Assembly (NCBI RefSeq): GCF_016722965.1
Contig: NZ_JAEQNB010000003.1
Coordinates: 62,001 to 126,000 of the forward strand
From: Tumebacillus amylolyticus
GTDB taxonomy: Bacteria; Bacillota; Bacilli; Tumebacillales; Tumebacillaceae
DNA: 64,000 bases
Reading direction: 5' to 3'
Positions 50,601-57,800 of this stretch are shown here, one piece after another (the stretch's first letter is position 1; each line of letters opens with the position of its first letter). The notes beneath the pieces are model-generated. The model had not been told where the DNA came from. It worked only from the letters and a program-made list of their open reading frames with translations, and ran no database searches. The position numbers and the translations under genes were made by a program.

Positions 50601-51564
50601 TTTCAATGCGATGGAACATCTTGATCATCGTAGTTTCTGTCGAGCCGTAGAGGTTCACAAGTTGGATTCGCGTTCCGAAGATGTCCATCCATTGACGAAC
50701 ATGTTTAACTTCGAGCACTTCCCCCGCCATCAAGATCTGGCGCAAGTGCGGGAACTTTGCGGCGCGGTCACTCGGTTTCAACGCTTGCAATTCCGCCAGA
50801 ATCTGACGGAACACCGAAGGAACGCAGTGAACCAACGTCAGCCGCTCCGTCTCGATCCAGTTCACCAACGCTTCACGGTCTTGCAACACCTCTTGCGGCG
50901 GCAAGCAAACGGTGCCGCCTGAACAGAGCGGGACAAACAGGTCGCGCAAACTCGCGTCAAACGACAGCGCGGCAAATTGGCTCACGCGGTCTTCGGCCCC
51001 GATGCCAAACTCTTCAATTTCCCACGAGATAAAATGCGCGAGGCTCTTGTGACAGCCCATGACTCCCTTTGGCCGCCCCGTTGAGCCGGATGTGTAATAC
51101 ATATAGTTGAGGTCTCCCGGCTCGTTTCGAAGCTCGGGGTTCTCATTGGAATGTTTGCCTGTCTCGTCAAACTGCGACGTGACCAGCACGTTGACATCCT
51201 GAGGAATTTCAAGCTGCGCTTGCAAGGAAGGTTGGGTGATCAACCACGAAGGTGAAACTTCAGACATGATCATCGCGAGGCGGTCGTGCGGATACTTCGG
51301 ATCGAGCGGGACGAAAGCGGCCCCCGCTTTTAACACCCCGAGCAAGGACACGACCATCTCGATGCTGCGCTCCAACAAGATCGCAACCGGTTCGCAACGC
51401 TTCACGTTCTGGGCCAAAAGGAAATGTGCCAGAGAGTTCGCACGTGCGTTCAACTCCCCGTACGTCACTGCTTGAGAACCGAACGAGACCGCGACCCGAT
51501 CCGGGAATTGCGCGGCCTGTTCAGAAAACATGTGGTGTATATATTGCTGGTTCAGCACGGTCAT
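38638..51564 (-). CDS. NRPS-PKS megasynthase, A-T-(C-A-T)x3-KS (protein B)
   Basis: About 4308 residues. The ATG at 51564 suits the GGAGGGGGG site; a TTG two codons earlier is possible. Order along the minus strand: A1 (51.5-50.1 kb), T1 (~49.9), C2 (49.7-48.4), A2, T2 (~46.6), C3 (46.4-45.2), A3, T3 (~43.3), C4 (43.2-41.9), A4, T4 (~40.1), KS (39.96-38.7; Cys in DTACSTS). It starts with A, so it looks like an initiating enzyme. Pocket residues read against GrsA: A1 D-A-R-C-L-A-L-M-I (unassigned; core motif YGSTE), A2 D-A-P-F-I-G-Q-V-D (unassigned), A3 D-D-I-F-I-S-L-V-D (serine-like second half), A4 D-F-W-N-I-G-M-V-H (threonine). The HHxxxDG motifs are intact except DA for DG in C3. It ends right after KS. 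Confidence 0.95.
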   Translation of the reverse strand: MTVLNQQYIHHMFSEQAAQFPDRVAVSFGSQAVTYGELNARANSLAHFLLAQNVKRCEPVAILLERSIEMVVSLLGVLKAGAAFVPLDPKYPHDRLAMIMSEVSPSWLITQPSLQAQLEIPQDVNVLVTSQFDETGKHSNENPELRNEPGDLNYMYYTSGSTGRPKGVMGCHKSLAHFISWEIEEFGIGAEDRVSQFAALSFDASLRDLFVPLCSGGTVCLPPQEVLQDREALVNWIETERLTLVHCVPSVFRQILAELQALKPSDRAAKFPHLRQILMAGEVLEVKHVRQWMDIFGTRIQLVNLYGSTETTMIKMFHRIEKVPPEGKSIPVGKAMKGAAALILNEKQKLCGIGQVGEIYIRSPFLSLGYYQRPELTADVFLQNPLNPNSAHPDRVYRTGDLGRYLSDGSVEYIGRRDNQVKVRGIRVELGEIEAALTQLNGIREGVVVARSEEEGDHTLIAYFTEVTDADKLTVEKLRASLQQKLPDVMIPSQFHALHEMPLLPNGKIDRKALQALAVAAKPTLGSTYVAPTTETEHLLASIWSDVLKVEKVGALDSFFALGGHSLLAMQVLARIKEATSLQVKLNELFQHLTIQDLAAHLDGLTQAGKLTRETSIPRRPKQDAYPLSNAQSRIWFQQQLDLQNSSYNMPYSVTFKGELNREALEKALNSVTARQDALRTLFLEEDGVPCQVVLEEVQVTVPYEDLSAQPRGEQETQMQKWIDHDARTAFTLSEAPLMRTKLFRISDDEHKFYINFHHIIADGTSIRLLIQEVAEFYHALLHGQDADLEALAISHVDYAVWQNEQIAAGAYQEEEAYWTEQLAKPLPVLNLPLDFDRPAVMSDEGAVLEWQLDSALSDLARQVAEREGTSLYIVMLAVYHLLLHRLSGDDDIIVGTPIATRTTRELESLLGVFINTLAIRVRFGENETFRSLLQQVKERCLEAFDRQSYPFDLLVEKVQPERDLSRPALFSVQFVFPNAPSGLHLPGLEMSEPTVHRQSSKFDMMLKVMENDQGLKVMIEYNTALLQEETVQNVAEQFQLLLASVLPNLEQGLYEPKLLTARDLEMIKEMNDTERAYSTRLAMDLFNERAEMHPERIAVRYEGQSMTYGEFHERSNRVANFLRAQGIGRNDLVALLMERSLETLVGIYGIMKAGAAYVPIDPEYPEWRIQYTLADAASRVVLTKGNCLTHLQAVRDEVPSLETILLLDESELATKADAASVELARKRIVTWQEITALASATTPNLINVPGDLAYLIYTSGSTGKPKGTMLSHRALTNMLHWWQEMQPITENDCVGQRASVCFDASVPELFWPLHHGARIVIVPTEVVVDAYRLRETMIAEKISYMKFVPTLFTSFVAGLQEMGGSQASIPSLRYVINGGEALTPKSVNLWYELFGTQAQLINQYGPTEATVDVTINKLNGPQSGTIPMGRVMPNNQCYVLDRAGNLCPVGVIGELHIGGVQLADGYLNLPEKTAESFIPNHLPNTPGDRLYRTGDLVRVRRDGMLEYVGRKDSQVKVRGFRIELGEIEEVLSQHRDVNGVGVIVHAESDGNNTLVAYFTSSKPQLDVAEIKAYLGEKVPPYMVPAFLVQLDKLPQTPNGKVDRKVLVQMATDEGFEEAKDAFVQPSTQTEERLAEIWKQLLRKDEISVRDNFFELGGHSLTLMLMHSRIRTTMDVALELKDLFANPTVAGLAAHVDSLLGAGESSAEVRIERAPKQEHYELSHAQKRLWFLYKFDPENTAYNVYFNLVLTGDIDVNVFDQALQEMVRRHSALRTVFREVDGLPRQFVQETSPFRLVYEDWTNFEAGDQEARLRAKLRETEPMPFNLGEGPLLRCFLFQTGEREYRFLLQMHHIITDAWSRDLFGKELHLIYSALVEGREPNLAPVELQYEDYAEWQAAQAEAGVFEQEQEYWLKTLAKPLPVLELPTDFPRPEVQTYSGALVTEVLPSELIERVRNLAKQEDLSMFMFLFAAYVHLLNHLTGQDDLIVGVPIAGRLNEQLSGTLGFFVNTLGIRVRTEGITTVRELVQEIKRLQVEAFQNQSVPFDLLIERLNPERDMSRPPIFSTMFQLEVGQADVRHGEHYSLELADNAFETMTSKFDMQMTLMDFEGKDCQLFLQYNTDLFKPETAQKFTTLFLQVVAGFVSDLEAPLRSLTLLTEADERVYAEMNETAVGYDNEHLLVEAFVEQAEAHPERIALSDPSVGRTMTYGELHERSNQLAHYLRSQGVQRNQLVAIMMERSVEMVVGLYGILKSGAAYVPIDPEYPAQRIQYMLQDSGAHILLTKEMYLDQVEATEALQAVILLEESLSEAPHLDAENVLSVVWNDLANQPKTLPASIGTADDLAYMIYTSGSTGQPKGVLIQHRAILNRLNWHQDTFRATPNDVIIQRTTVCFDDSVIELFWPLRHGATLSIMPQDIVLDPKRLMRQLVQERATYMQFVPSLLAVVVSALQEMAPIERPLLRSIIVSGEALPSKLVEQWFTLYPTGTKLANLYGPTEAAVDVSGAVYEGSQSLITIGKPLANTHLYVLNAHGVLCPINVKGELYVGGVQLALGYHNKPEKTAESFVPNHLPNSIGERLYRTGDAVRLLSDGTIEFLGRVDNQVKIRGFRIELGEIEEALTQYPALELAAVIARTGPDGNKALFGYYTADGDLDASAIKDHLRTKLPDYMVPPRLVQLAVMPLTPNGKVDRKALEYIASQDAFETVSEYTAPTTATEEILAGIWSDLLKREQVGVHDNFFDLGGHSLLAIQTLNRIQSELNAGLALKDLFTYPTIAELSPYIDDLLSSGTTHTRLEIPKAPIQEQYALSNAQKRLWFTYKLDPNSRAYNVPLEILIKRDLNVKLFEKATLQLIARHDALRTVFVEVGGEPRQKVLPTSPVRLFYKDLTSFSEEEQLHYIRETIALSESKPFDLKRGPLVRVMLFKREEGLYHFYLNLHHIITDGWSNELIAREHGVLYEALLAGEEPQLAELPLQYTDYAEWQEQELSTDRGRGDESYWLTALAKPLPMLELPTDFPRPDVRTDHGDAIWMTLPRELTAALRTRSADGEYSLFMLLLAGYVLFLNQETKQRDLIVGTPIAGRLNESLESVVGFFVNTLAIRTRLDGVELVQDLMQVVKEQFLTAYEHQAYPFDLLIEKLNPERDLSRTPIFSTVFTYRQFLEAMSPMYEPLVPDTHEISKFDLTINVSDAGDDLRLRFEYNTDLFKQETVRHFAEGVEKALHAIASHPTAPLDDAFRRVEESNQERDTVQTRFERQAALTPQNVALTCEGTSWTYERLNAEANRIAHKLRQQGVGAGTPVVLVLDRTPQMIASILGVVKAGGVYIPVDPDYPEERITYIVENSEANHLLTTSAAPELLQAFQGVTLLLDRDADELATMQETNPDSVIESDSLIYAIYTSGSTGKPKGVLLTHHNVLRLMDVTQPDYNFGGDDVWTMFHSYCFDFSVWELYGALLYGGRVVIVPKVIAQSTSDFYDLLVRERVTVLNQTPSAFYRLIEADEKSASGLLGRLRYVIFGGEALNFTHLRPFLERYPNGPQLVNMYGITETTVHATYRPISRVDVDTVWKGSPIGLPLGDLTFYLLDENREEVADGEPGEIYIAGPGLAARYLNNPEKTAEVFVERDGQRVYKTGDIARRHENGELEYLGRVDHQVKIRGFRIELGEIENTLARHELVKNVLVVASPDANGDLQIVAYLETDADLPAKEWRRFVRQSLPEYMIPARVISVQEFPVTPNGKIDRKALHEIGEQQAEVQRARAAVRAAEHEKPASSSLSSLPIQQDIQAIWRDVLQHDDFGVDDNFFDVGGHSFALAKVHSLLNEKLSLDLPLTDLFKYPTIQSLAEALAPSSDESEGQAFFQDVPANASREEEAVAIIGIALRFPEASSPYEFWQNLKNGRESVREFPMEEIADTPFNQDPETRAQLVRAAGLLDDIDMFDASFFGIPEKEARLMHPQHRLFLECSWEAIEDAGYNVERINGKVSVYGGCGGSEYLPRTGLPNLSRSEVFQGMIASQPRFLTTRVSYKLNLKGESMFVDTACSTSLVAIHMACESLLNRKSDYALAGGATIVLPQKRGYMYEPGFVHSEDGHCRAFDKSSTGTADGSGAGVVFLKRLSDAVRDGDPIYAVIRGSALNNDGSLKIGYTAPSQSGQAEVIAAAHAAAGVTPDDITYIEAHGTGTVLGDPIEVAALTEVFRRRTDRRNYCALGSIKTNIGHLDTAAGVAGLIKTALALHHRELPPSLNFQEANPACKLEESPFYVITEHKPWDAENGVRRAGVSAFGIGGTNAHVILEEAPSDEQEAIEVRRGLL

Positions 51565-51579
51565 CTCCAACCCCCCTCC

Positions 51580-52275
51580 TTACTTATACGCCGCAAGTTG
51601 CGGCCATTTCTTTGCCACGAGCACCAACGGGTCGAGGATGCGCTCCGCCACTTCTGCGTGTTCCCTCATCACGTAGCGGGTCAGCAAATGAAATTCCGTA
51701 CATCCGCTGATCCATCCGTCTGTGCCGTACGCTCTCACCAATTCCAACACCTGTTCATACGTTTGCACCAACAAATCCGGACGACTCCCGTGTTGCTTCA
51801 TCGTGTAGGCGAGATCATGGATGCGCCGTTGATCTTCCACACTGGGAATCACGATGCGTTCATGTTCGAGCAACCGCGTACGGTACGATCCGTTCGTTGC
51901 CAACAGCAGATACGTGCTCCGGCCCCGCTCCACTTCCCCCAAAGTCAGTGTCACGAGGTTGACCATCTGCTGCTGCATGGCTTCCGGATAGTGCCGGACG
52001 TAATAATGTGAAGTGATGCACGGAATAATCAAGCATTCAATCCCCATCCCCTGCATCTGCTCCCAAAGCGAGATCAGTTTCCGGGTTACCGCATCGTTCT
52101 CGCCCGCCTCAATCGAGGTCGTGCGGTCTGGAATGCTCGGATCGGAACAGAGCACCAACCGTGGTTTGTTCTGCTCCATCCCCAAGTTCAAGTTGTGTTC
52201 ATAGATCGTGTTGACGAATTCTGCAGATGCAAACGGCCCCATACCCCCAAGCACGCCTACCAATTTTTGTTTCAT
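51580..52275 (-). CDS. Aspartate/glutamate racemase-family protein
   Basis: The product is 231 residues from the ATG at 52275, preceded by GGGGGAG and overlapping the MFS stop (ATGA). LGGMGPFASAEF at the N terminus is the family signature. Two catalytic cysteines are visible: Cys86 in IPCITSHYY (most members read PCNTAH, so Asn is replaced by Ile) and Cys192 in SGCTEF. Members interconvert L- and D-Asp or Glu, without pyridoxal phosphate, by a two-base mechanism. In this operon it would supply a D-amino acid to the NRPS; no Asp/Glu-type adenylation pocket is recognisable among the visible modules, so its substrate is open. It lies between the exporter and NRPS B. Confidence 0.87.
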   Translation of the reverse strand: MKQKLVGVLGGMGPFASAEFVNTIYEHNLNLGMEQNKPRLVLCSDPSIPDRTTSIEAGENDAVTRKLISLWEQMQGMGIECLIIPCITSHYYVRHYPEAMQQQMVNLVTLTLGEVERGRSTYLLLATNGSYRTRLLEHERIVIPSVEDQRRIHDLAYTMKQHGSRPDLLVQTYEQVLELVRAYGTDGWISGCTEFHLLTRYVMREHAEVAERILDPLVLVAKKWPQLAAYK

Positions 52276-53516
52276 GCTTGCTCTCCCCCGTTCCAAATCA
52301 ATCTTTTACACAGAACTCCAATCAGACCCACTCCAAGCATGACGTATCCCGTGATGGAAAAAGCGGCGCTGACACCCAGCGCCCCGATCAACACACCGCC
52401 AAGCATCGGGCCGAGGATGACGACCGCCGATGTCAGCGAGTTGGTGATGCCGGTGATGCGTCCCATCGTCTCCGGCGGAGTCTCGCGTTGCCGCAGAAAA
52501 CTAAATCCGATGATGTTAAACCCGACGCCCACTCCCCCAAGGAAGGAACATCCCAGAATCAACCCGGCAGAAGCGCCGACTTCAAGCAGCCCGAAGCCGC
52601 CAAACGCCACGCCGGTCAACAAACACCCCACACTGAGGGTCCAGCCAAACGACTTCATGTTCTTCATGCCCGACAGAATACCTCCGACACAGAACATTCC
52701 GAATCCGACCATCGCGATCACATACCCGAGAAGCGAAGCGGAGTCCGGAGCCAACGTTCGCAGCAAGATCCCAAACTGCGAGTCGACCATCTGCAACGTG
52801 AAAAAGCCAATCAGATAAAAAATAAAACTCATATACAACACGCGAATCGAGAACAGCGTGCTCCAACCTTCCTTCCAAGAGGAAAGCACCGAACTCTTCG
52901 CGGCCGCCATCTGTTGAGCAGATTCCATGCCCGGCTCTGCGACTTTGCCTGCCGAGACCAGAATCAACGCAGATACGAAAAAGCTCACCACGTTTATAAC
53001 CAGGCAGACTTTGACAGAGAACAAAGCGATCAGCGTTGCGCCAAGCAACGGACCTGCCACTTTGGAAATCTGCATCACCATCCCGATCATCGTGCTGGCC
53101 TTTAATAAGTGCTCCTCTGCTACCGTTTTGCGCAACAGCGCTTGCTGTGCCGGCGTGTTAAAAATCGAAGCGGTGGCCCTCAGCAACATGATCGGAAGCG
53201 CCAAATACGGAGTACCCGCCCAGATCAGAGCGATCGTCAGCACGGCGCGTATCAAGTCCGTGCCGATCATCACCGGCAGCTTTCTCCAACGGTCGGCATA
53301 CACGCCCGCCAACTGCCCGAGGAAGATGCTGGGCAACGCGTAGGAAATCGGCACCAACGCCACCAGAAACGAGTTGGCTTGCCACGTGTAGCTGAACAAA
53401 ATCATCAGGGCGGTCATGTCGAACCAATCGCCGAAACTCGAGATGGAGTACGAAACGAACATCTTGGTAAAAATCCGATTCTTCCAAAGTGACTGCTGTG
53501 CTGCTGTTTTCTCCAT
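52272..53516 (-). CDS. MFS exporter, DHA3-type (EntS/MdtA-like)
   Basis: The product is 414 residues. Two in-frame ATGs exist; the second (53516) has the better distance from the GAGGAGG site. About 12 transmembrane segments are visible. The loop after TM2 reads GVYADRWRKLPVMI, the MFS motif A of the DHA3 family that includes EntS and macrolide exporters; a basic cytoplasmic region lies near residue 200. It is the first gene of the NRPS-PKS operon, directly behind a good promoter, so it probably exports the product. Its stop overlaps the racemase start. Confidence 0.9.
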   Translation of the reverse strand: MEKTAAQQSLWKNRIFTKMFVSYSISSFGDWFDMTALMILFSYTWQANSFLVALVPISYALPSIFLGQLAGVYADRWRKLPVMIGTDLIRAVLTIALIWAGTPYLALPIMLLRATASIFNTPAQQALLRKTVAEEHLLKASTMIGMVMQISKVAGPLLGATLIALFSVKVCLVINVVSFFVSALILVSAGKVAEPGMESAQQMAAAKSSVLSSWKEGWSTLFSIRVLYMSFIFYLIGFFTLQMVDSQFGILLRTLAPDSASLLGYVIAMVGFGMFCVGGILSGMKNMKSFGWTLSVGCLLTGVAFGGFGLLEVGASAGLILGCSFLGGVGVGFNIIGFSFLRQRETPPETMGRITGITNSLTSAVVILGPMLGGVLIGALGVSAAFSITGYVMLGVGLIGVLCKRLIWNGGEQA

Positions 53517-53607
53517 GCACATCCTCCTCGTAGCCCGTTACCGTGTCGGTCGTTCGATTGAATCATTCACCGTTTTTACAACAACTATAAATCACATTGA
53601 CAAGAAT

Positions 53608-53636
53608 AGTATAATTAAGTTATGTTTCCATGTCTA
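53608..53636 (-). promoter_or_regulatory. Probable sigma-A promoter of the NRPS-PKS operon
   Basis: Minus strand TAGACA (53631-53636), 17-base spacer, TATACT (53608-53613), about 90 bases before the MFS exporter start. It lies in the 291-base, strongly A+T-rich interval between the MFS gene and the plus-strand oxygenase gene, so the two transcription units are divergent. I see no clear operator in the rest of this interval. Confidence 0.65.
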
Positions 53637-53744
53637 GTAATATTTTTGTAGCAGTAGAACGAGAAAGTAAATTACATCTGTACAATATTTTATTAGAAAA
53701 TTTTAGATTTCGGATTTAGAATAACTTTAGGTTAGCGTCATTGC

Positions 53745-53773
53745 TTGAATTTTTGGTACATTTCGGGTATTTT
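53745..53773 (+). promoter_or_regulatory. Probable promoter of the SyrP-like oxygenase
   Basis: TTGAAT (53745-53750), 17-base spacer, TATTTT (53768-53773). The start codon is 35 bases downstream, with AGGAGG at 53795-53800. The hexamers are reasonable but the region is A+T rich, so chance matches are possible. Confidence 0.5.
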
Positions 53774-53807
53774 CAAGGCATACGAATTTTAGTAGGAGGA
53801 TGGAACG

Positions 53808-54797
53808 ATGGAGGTTCGAAGCGACATGATTGCCCTGTCGGAACTGCAACCGGGTCAGACGTTGCCCTTGGTGATTCAACCGGCGGCTGAGGGCGTCGAT
53901 CTGTTGGAATGGGCGCAGCAGAATCGGGAGTGGTTGGAGCAAAAAGTACGGGAGCACGGCGGGCTGTTGTTCCGCAACTGGAACGTGACGGACATTGGCA
54001 AGTTTGAATCGTTTACTGCAACGATCTGTCCGAATCTGGAGGGCTATACAGAGCGCTCCACGCCGCGTTCGGAAGTACAAGGCAAAGTTTACACCTCGAC
54101 CTCGTATCCCGCAGAGCAATCCATTCCGATGCACAACGAAATGTCGTATGCGGCTGCGTGGCCCAAGAAGATCTTCTTTTACTCGGTGGTCATGGCGGAA
54201 ACGGGCGGTGAGACGCCGATTGCCGATTCGCGGGAAGTGTTGAAGCGACTGGAGCCGGCTCTGGTGGAGCGCCTTGCAGAACGCAAGATTCGGTATGTCC
54301 GAAACCACATGGCGGGGTTGGACTTGCCGTGGCAGGAAGTGTTCCAGACGAATGACAAGTCGGAAGTTGAAGCGTATTGTCGCCAAAACGGCATGACGTG
54401 GGAATGGAAAGCAGACGGAAGCCTGCGGACGACGGCGATTCGAGACGCTCTGGCGAAGCATCCGGTAACCGGGGAAGCGGTGTGGTTCAATCAGGCGCAT
54501 CTGTTCCATGTCTCGAACTTGCCCGAGGAAGTGCAAGAGGCGTTGGTGTTTGCGCTGGGCGAAGAGAACTTGCCCCGCAACACGTACTACGGCGACGGTG
54601 CTCCGTTTGAGCCTGAAACGTTGGCGGCGATTCGCAACGCGTATGACGAAGTGACAGTCTCCTTCCCGTGGGAAACGGGCGACATCCTCATGCTCGACAA
54701 CTACCTCGTCGCGCATGGACGAGCTCCCTACACCGGAGCCCGCAAAGTCGTTGTCACCATGGGTGACGTAACCAACGACCGCCATCTGGACAAATAG
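53808..54797 (+). CDS. TauD/SyrP-like Fe(II)/2-oxoglutarate-dependent oxygenase
   Basis: The product is 329 residues; ATG after AGGAGGATGGAACG. Iron ligands are visible: His109 and Glu111 in IPMHNEMSY (HxE instead of HxD, as in SyrP-type enzymes) and the distal His303 in LVAHGRAPYTGARK, where Arg312 would bind 2-oxoglutarate. GGETPIADSREV is another family segment. SyrP and relatives hydroxylate the beta carbon of an amino acid held on an NRPS carrier protein. It is divergent from the NRPS-PKS operon and shares its promoter region, so a tailoring role is likely, but the residue it acts on cannot be read from sequence. Confidence 0.87.
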   Translation: MEVRSDMIALSELQPGQTLPLVIQPAAEGVDLLEWAQQNREWLEQKVREHGGLLFRNWNVTDIGKFESFTATICPNLEGYTERSTPRSEVQGKVYTSTSYPAEQSIPMHNEMSYAAAWPKKIFFYSVVMAETGGETPIADSREVLKRLEPALVERLAERKIRYVRNHMAGLDLPWQEVFQTNDKSEVEAYCRQNGMTWEWKADGSLRTTAIRDALAKHPVTGEAVWFNQAHLFHVSNLPEEVQEALVFALGEENLPRNTYYGDGAPFEPETLAAIRNAYDEVTVSFPWETGDILMLDNYLVAHGRAPYTGARKVVVTMGDVTNDRHLDK

Positions 54798-54802
54798 TCG
54801 AG

Positions 54803-54843
54803 AAAAAAAGGCCAGCTCCGCGTGGGAGCCGGCCTTTTTTTTA
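54803..54843. terminator. Bidirectional terminator between oxygenase gene and megasynthase A
   Basis: AAAAAAAGGCC-GCTCC and GGAGC-CGGCCTTTTTTTT form a long stem with one bulge and a GCGTG loop. It can end both the plus-strand oxygenase transcript and the minus-strand megasynthase A transcript, whose stop is at its edge. Confidence 0.92.
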
Positions 54844-57800
54844 TTCGTTTACGGGTGGTTCTTCGAGGATGACGTGGGCGTTGGTGCCTCCGATTCCGAA
54901 GGCGCTGACGCCGGCGCGGCGGATTCCTGATTCTACGACCCAAGGGCGGTGTTCTGCGTTGACGTAGAACGGAGAGGTCTCCAAATTCAGAGCGGGGTTC
55001 GGCTCTTTGAAATTGAGGCTCGGCGGCAGTTCACGGTGTTTCAGGGCGAGGGCCGTCTTGATCAGCCCCGCAACGCCCGCTGCAGCATCCAAGTGCCCGA
55101 CGTTGGTTTTGATCGAACCGAGCGCACAGAACTGACGACGGTCCGTCTGACGGCGGAACACTTCGGTCAACGCCGCCACTTCAATCGGATCGCCAAGCGT
55201 CGTGCCTGTGCCGTGCGCTTCGATGTAGGAGATGTCATCCGGCTTCACGCCTGCCGCCGCTTGCGCTTTGGCGATGACTTGCGCTTGCCCGTTCTGACTC
55301 GGAGCCGTATAGCCGATCTTGAAGCTGCCGTCGTTGTTGATCGCCGACCCGCGAATCACCGCATAGATCGGGTCCCCGTCGCGCACCGCGTCAGACAAGC
55401 GTTTCAGGAAGACCATCCCGACACCACTTCCGTTCGCCGTGCCCGTCGCGTCCTTGTCAAACGCTCGACAATGTCCATCCTCCGAGTTGACGAAGCCCGG
55501 CTCATAGAGGAAGCCCTGCTTCTGAGGCAACGCAACGGAAGCGCCGCCTGCCAACGCGAAATCGGACTGGTGTTCAAGCAAACTCCTGCACGCCATGTGA
55601 ACGGCGACCAGCGAAGTGGAGCAACCTGTGTCGATCAACATCGACTCTCCGCTAAGGTTGAGCTTGTACGACACGCGGGTCGTCAAGAACTTCGGCTGCG
55701 ACGCGAGCATGCCTTGGAACAACTCCGACTGCGTGAGGTTCGGAACTCCTTGACGCGGCAGGTATTCGTAGCCGCCGCAACCGCCGTACACGCTGACAGG
55801 TGCACGGAGGTCATCGACATTGTAGCCCGCGTCCTCAATCGCTTCCCATGCGCATTCCAGGAAGAGACGGTGTTGCGGATTCATGAGACGGGCTTCCTTT
55901 TCCGGGATGCCGAAGAACGAAGCGTCGAATTTGTCGATGTCGTCCAAAATCGCGGCGACACGCACCAGTTGCGCACGAACTTCCGGGTCTTGGTTGAACG
56001 GCGTGTCCTCCACTTCCTCCACCGGGAACTCGCGCACCGATTCGTGCCCGTTGCGTAAGTTCTCCCAGAATTCATGCGGGGTGCTTGCATCCGGCAACCG
56101 CAGCGAGATGCCGATGATCGCCACGGCATCGTCTGCAACCCGCACAGAGCGTTGCTCTTCGACGGACGGCTCTGTCTCTCCCCCGCCCTCGCTCTGCTCG
56201 ACCAACGCTTCCGACAAGCTTTGGATCGTCGGGTATTTGAAGAGATCGGTCAGCGGGACTTTCAAGTCGAGACGCTCTTGCAGGCCGTTGCCCACCTTCA
56301 CCAACGCGAACGAGTGACCTCCGACATCGAAGAAGTTGTCTTGAAGCCCGAAGTCTTCGTGTTGGAGAGCGTCTTTCCAGAGATCGACGAGTTGCGCTTC
56401 CAGTTCGTTGGCCGGAAGCTGTACCGCCGCCGCTTGCGTGTTCGGCGGTTTTTTCACGTCGAGAGCTTGGAGGGCTTTGCGGTCGATCTTGCCGTTCGGG
56501 GTCATCGGGAACTCCGGGACTGCGATGACCACAGCCGGAATCATGTACTCAGGAAGCGATTGGCGCACATAGCGTCTCCATTCCTTCGCCGGGTGGTCGG
56601 CGTCCGTTTCCAAGTAGGCGAGAAGTTGAAGGTCGCCGTGCGCGTCAGGGCTCGCCACGACGAGGACGTTTTTCACATCGTCATGACGGGCGAGGGTGTT
56701 CTCGATTTCGCCGAGTTCGATGCGGAACCCGCGAATTTTCACTTGGTGATCGACGCGACCGAGGTATTCGAGCTCGCCGTTTTCGTGAATGCGGGCGAGG
56801 TCGCCCGTTTTGTAGAGACGTGTGCCGGACAATTCAGGGAGCGGGGCTTCGAGGAAGACTTCCGCCGTTTTGTCCGGGTTGTTCAGATAGCGGGCCGCCA
56901 AGCCGGGACCTGCGATGTAGATTTCACCCGCTTCGCCTCGCGGGACGAGTTGGGAGTTTTCATCGAGCAAGTAGAACTTGAGGTCGTCCAGCGGGACACC
57001 GATCGGGCTTCCTTTCCAATCGACGTCCACGTCTTGGCGCGAGATGGGACGGTAGGTGGCATGAACGGTGGTTTCGGTGATGCCGTACATGTTCACGAGT
57101 TGCGGACCGTTAGGGTAGCGGTCGAGGAAGGGACGCAAATGCGTGAAGTTCAAGGCCTCACCGCCGAAGATCACGTGGCGAAGATGACGACCGAGTGCGG
57201 CATCGGTGTTTTTTCCGTCTGCTTCGATGAGGCGGTAGAAAGCGGACGGGGTTTGGTTGAGCACCGTGACGTTTTCTTCAAGAAGCAGGTTGTAGAAGTC
57301 GGAAGTTGATTGCGCGACGACTTTCGGGACGATGACGACACGTCCGCCGTAGAGCAGAGCGCCGTACATCTCCCAGACGGAGAAGTCGAAGCAGTAGGAG
57401 TGGAACATCGTCCAGACATCCGAGCTGTCAAAGTTGTAGTACGGATGCGTGACATCCATGAGTCGGGCGACATTGCGATGCGTGAGCAAGACGCCCTTGG
57501 GTTTGCCGGTGGAGCCTGACGTGTAGATGGCGTAGATCAAACTGTCGGCGTTGATCACCGGAGTCGGATTGGTATCGGGCATCGCGGTCAAGTTGGCGCG
57601 GTCTTGGTCGAGAGAGAGCACCGTGCCTTGGAATTCGCGGAGAGATGCCGGTGTCTCGCCTTGGAGGAGCAGGAGTTGCGCACCGCTGTCCTCGACGATG
57701 TAGGTGATGCGCTCCTCCGGATAGTCCGGGTCGACCGGGACATAGACGCCGCCCGCTTTGACGACGCCAAGTATGGCGGCGATCATGTCAAGGGAACGTT

